Assembly: GCA_003693875.1 (NCBI GenBank) | Contig: RFLO01000005.1 | Location: 1-22,249, forward strand | Length of the DNA stretch: 22,249 nucleotides | Direction: 5' to 3' | Source: Candidatus Pacearchaeota archaeon | GTDB taxonomy: Archaea > Nanobdellota > Nanobdellia > Pacearchaeales > GW2011-AR1 | The notes under the pieces: generated by a model | What the model saw: the letters and a program-made list of their open reading frames with translations, nothing else | Told to the model about the DNA's origin: nothing | Database searches by the model: none | In this document: positions 20,670 through 22,249 of the stretch, piece by piece | Numbering within the stretch: position 1 is the stretch's first letter | How the letters are laid out: each line of letters opens with the position of its first letter | Position numbers and translations under genes: made by a program

Positions 20670-22249
20670 ATGAAAAGAATATTTAAAAAAGCCGTGACGG
20701 TTTTGGGAAGCTTAGCCATGGTTGGAGCCACTGTTGGCTTCGCTGCAGCTGCAAGTTTTCCAGAGCCTTTCACAAGCAACACGGCAGTAGTAGTCGGTAA
20801 TGGAGCTGCTACTTCTGACTCTTCAGCAGCAGCTGAGGTTCTTTCCGCATTAAAAGAAGCCGCAAGCAAGAAAAGCGTGAGCGGAAAGACTACCTTGTCC
20901 GGTGAAGGTGATAAGTTTCAGTTTAAGAAGTCGTCCACTCTGTTCCACATGGGGGACACTATCAGTAGTTTCTACAGTCAAATAGACGATGGTGAACTCC
21001 CAACACTTCTTAAAGATGAAACTTACTCCGACACAAATCACGACGAGTTTGACTACACCCAAAAGATAACAATTGATTCGGGCGTCCAGCTAACTATGTT
21101 TGAGGATAGTGATTATAAAGAAGATGAACCAACAGTTGGGTTCAGGATTCCTGCGGGAAAAACTGTCCTGACATACACGCTGGACTTTAGCGATAAGCCT
21201 ACAATGTCTAATATGGAAAACACAGACATTACCATTATGGGAAAGGATTACTACATCCTTGATGTCTCAAGCACCAATGATAAGATTACTCTTCTTGACT
21301 CTGCAGACACGACACTCCTTGCAGAGGGGGAGAGTAAAACAATAACCCTCGGAGACAAGTCATATGAGGTGTCCATTGAGTTCATAAACTCCAACGAGGT
21401 TAAGCTTAAGATAAATGGAGATATAACAAAATCCATTAGTGAAGGCGGAACCTACAAGCTAAAAAGCGGAGAGTATGTAGGGATAAAAGACATCCTATAC
21501 AGCTCAAAGGATACCGGTGTAAGTAAGGTTGAGTTTAGCATCGGCAGTGGCAAACTTGTGCTTGAAGACGGAAACGATGTTGAGATGAATGACGAAACTA
21601 TCGATGGGCTTACCGTTGGAATTACAAACTCGTCAAACAAGCTTGACAAGATAACTCTTACCTGGAATGCGGATGATGACCTTTTCATCACCGAAGACCA
21701 GGAAATAGAGATGCCTGGGTTCAAAACTGTGAAGCTTATCTTCACTGGCCTTAACTATCCTGCTGAAGAAGAGATTAAAGTTGAGGTAGATTCCGACTAC
21801 GCCAAGCTGGAGAATTTCCCAACAATTGATAGTGTTTACGAGATTCCGCTTCTTTACACGAATGGTTCTGCATACACTTTGATTGGAAAGGATTCAGATA
21901 AGATGCTTTTGACCTCTGGCGGAAACTCTATTACCTTTAACGCTAGCAAGCACGAAATGTTTATTGCATCATATGATGATGGAGATGACGGTGAGTCCTA
22001 TATCTTAAAGGCAGGGAGTTTCGGTGATACGGATGGCGTCAACAAGACAACCATCTACGAAAGGAAGGGCGATTCTTGGGACAGCGTTGAAACGGTTCAA
22101 GAAAACGACACTATTGAGCTTGGGAATGTTGAGCTTAAGATTGGCGCAATAAACAAGCGCCAAAAAACTGTTGTCATATACAACAACAGCGCAGAGACTA
22201 ACTTTTACGAGTTGTTTTCCAAGGAAGGATTAAAGATATACCTTCCGCA
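20670..22249 (+). CDS. S-layer protein, C-terminal part beyond the window
   Basis: The reading frame is open from the ATG at 20670 to the window end (526 codons). The start MKRIFKKAVTVLGSLAMVGATVGFAAA is a signal peptide, followed by SFPEPF and the stretch AVVVGNGAATSDSSAAAEVLSAL, which matches the N-terminal domain of methanococcal/DPANN S-layer proteins. The body is acidic, Ser/Thr-rich and beta-rich, with repeated motifs such as TLLAEGESKTITLGDKSYEV and TIDGLTVGITNSSNKLDKITL, as expected for a lattice protein of the outer surface; no cysteine is seen, unlike the envelope proteins upstream. The long structured leader and the strong Shine-Dalgarno fit a very highly expressed gene. The missing end presumably carries the membrane or wall anchor. 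Confidence 0.9.
   Translation, partial: MKRIFKKAVTVLGSLAMVGATVGFAAAASFPEPFTSNTAVVVGNGAATSDSSAAAEVLSALKEAASKKSVSGKTTLSGEGDKFQFKKSSTLFHMGDTISSFYSQIDDGELPTLLKDETYSDTNHDEFDYTQKITIDSGVQLTMFEDSDYKEDEPTVGFRIPAGKTVLTYTLDFSDKPTMSNMENTDITIMGKDYYILDVSSTNDKITLLDSADTTLLAEGESKTITLGDKSYEVSIEFINSNEVKLKINGDITKSISEGGTYKLKSGEYVGIKDILYSSKDTGVSKVEFSIGSGKLVLEDGNDVEMNDETIDGLTVGITNSSNKLDKITLTWNADDDLFITEDQEIEMPGFKTVKLIFTGLNYPAEEEIKVEVDSDYAKLENFPTIDSVYEIPLLYTNGSAYTLIGKDSDKMLLTSGGNSITFNASKHEMFIASYDDGDDGESYILKAGSFGDTDGVNKTTIYERKGDSWDSVETVQENDTIELGNVELKIGAINKRQKTVVIYNNSAETNFYELFSKEGLKIYLP

Noticed and set aside
1..22249. CRISPR array, insertion sequence or prophage
   Set aside because: No regularly spaced direct repeats, transposase, integrase or terminal inverted repeats were seen.

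Overview
The window is archaeal and reads like a DPANN genome, most likely close to Pacearchaeota/Woesearchaeota. The signs are an archaeal PCNA, an archaeo-eukaryotic primase small subunit fused to a primase-large-subunit-like tail, an archaeal-type Ogg2 glycosylase, an archaeal S-layer protein, and TATA boxes about 25 nt upstream of start codons. The lineage call is inference from protein resemblance; no rRNA or tRNA gene was found. Genes are tightly packed and AT-rich, and many overlap by 4 bp (ATGA).

Layout. (1) 1-2217: a cut-off thioredoxin on the minus strand, a small DUF2892-type membrane protein, a PD-(D/E)XK nuclease-like gene coupled to a secreted membrane-anchored protein, and a conserved archaeal protein of unknown function. 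(2) 2198-5931, minus strand: two secreted single-pass surface proteins that share a cysteine module of identical spacing (the larger has an alpha/alpha-toroid domain and a polyproline cytoplasmic tail), then a gene interrupted by an in-frame stop beside a 16-nt A tract. (3) 5982-8879: replication and repair genes. The fused primase is divergent from PCNA, and PCNA overlaps the 8-oxoguanine glycosylase gene. (4) 8917-19898, plus strand, 11 kb: nine genes for cell-envelope proteins. Six have short N-termini of the [KR]-[GA]-(Q) kind followed by one hydrophobic helix (archaeal pilin-like). Three are very cysteine-rich extracellular proteins with Ig-like repeats. A pilin-like + cysteine-rich module occurs twice in tandem: the cysteine-rich partner is one 1094-residue protein in the first copy and two proteins (566 + 680 residues) in the second. 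(5) 19895-20269, minus strand: a winged-helix regulator converging on the cluster. (6) 20270-22249: a promoter, a structured leader of about 180 nt with a strong Shine-Dalgarno, and an S-layer protein that runs off the window.

Transcription signals are unusually readable. Nearly every first gene of a transcription unit has a TATA box centred 24-27 nt upstream of its start codon, which implies leaderless mRNAs and was used to correct several starts. The S-layer gene is the clear exception. The best candidate for an undescribed system is the 8917-19898 cluster, a probable surface complex built of pilin-like subunits and disulfide-rich ectodomain proteins. Its function cannot be read from sequence alone.
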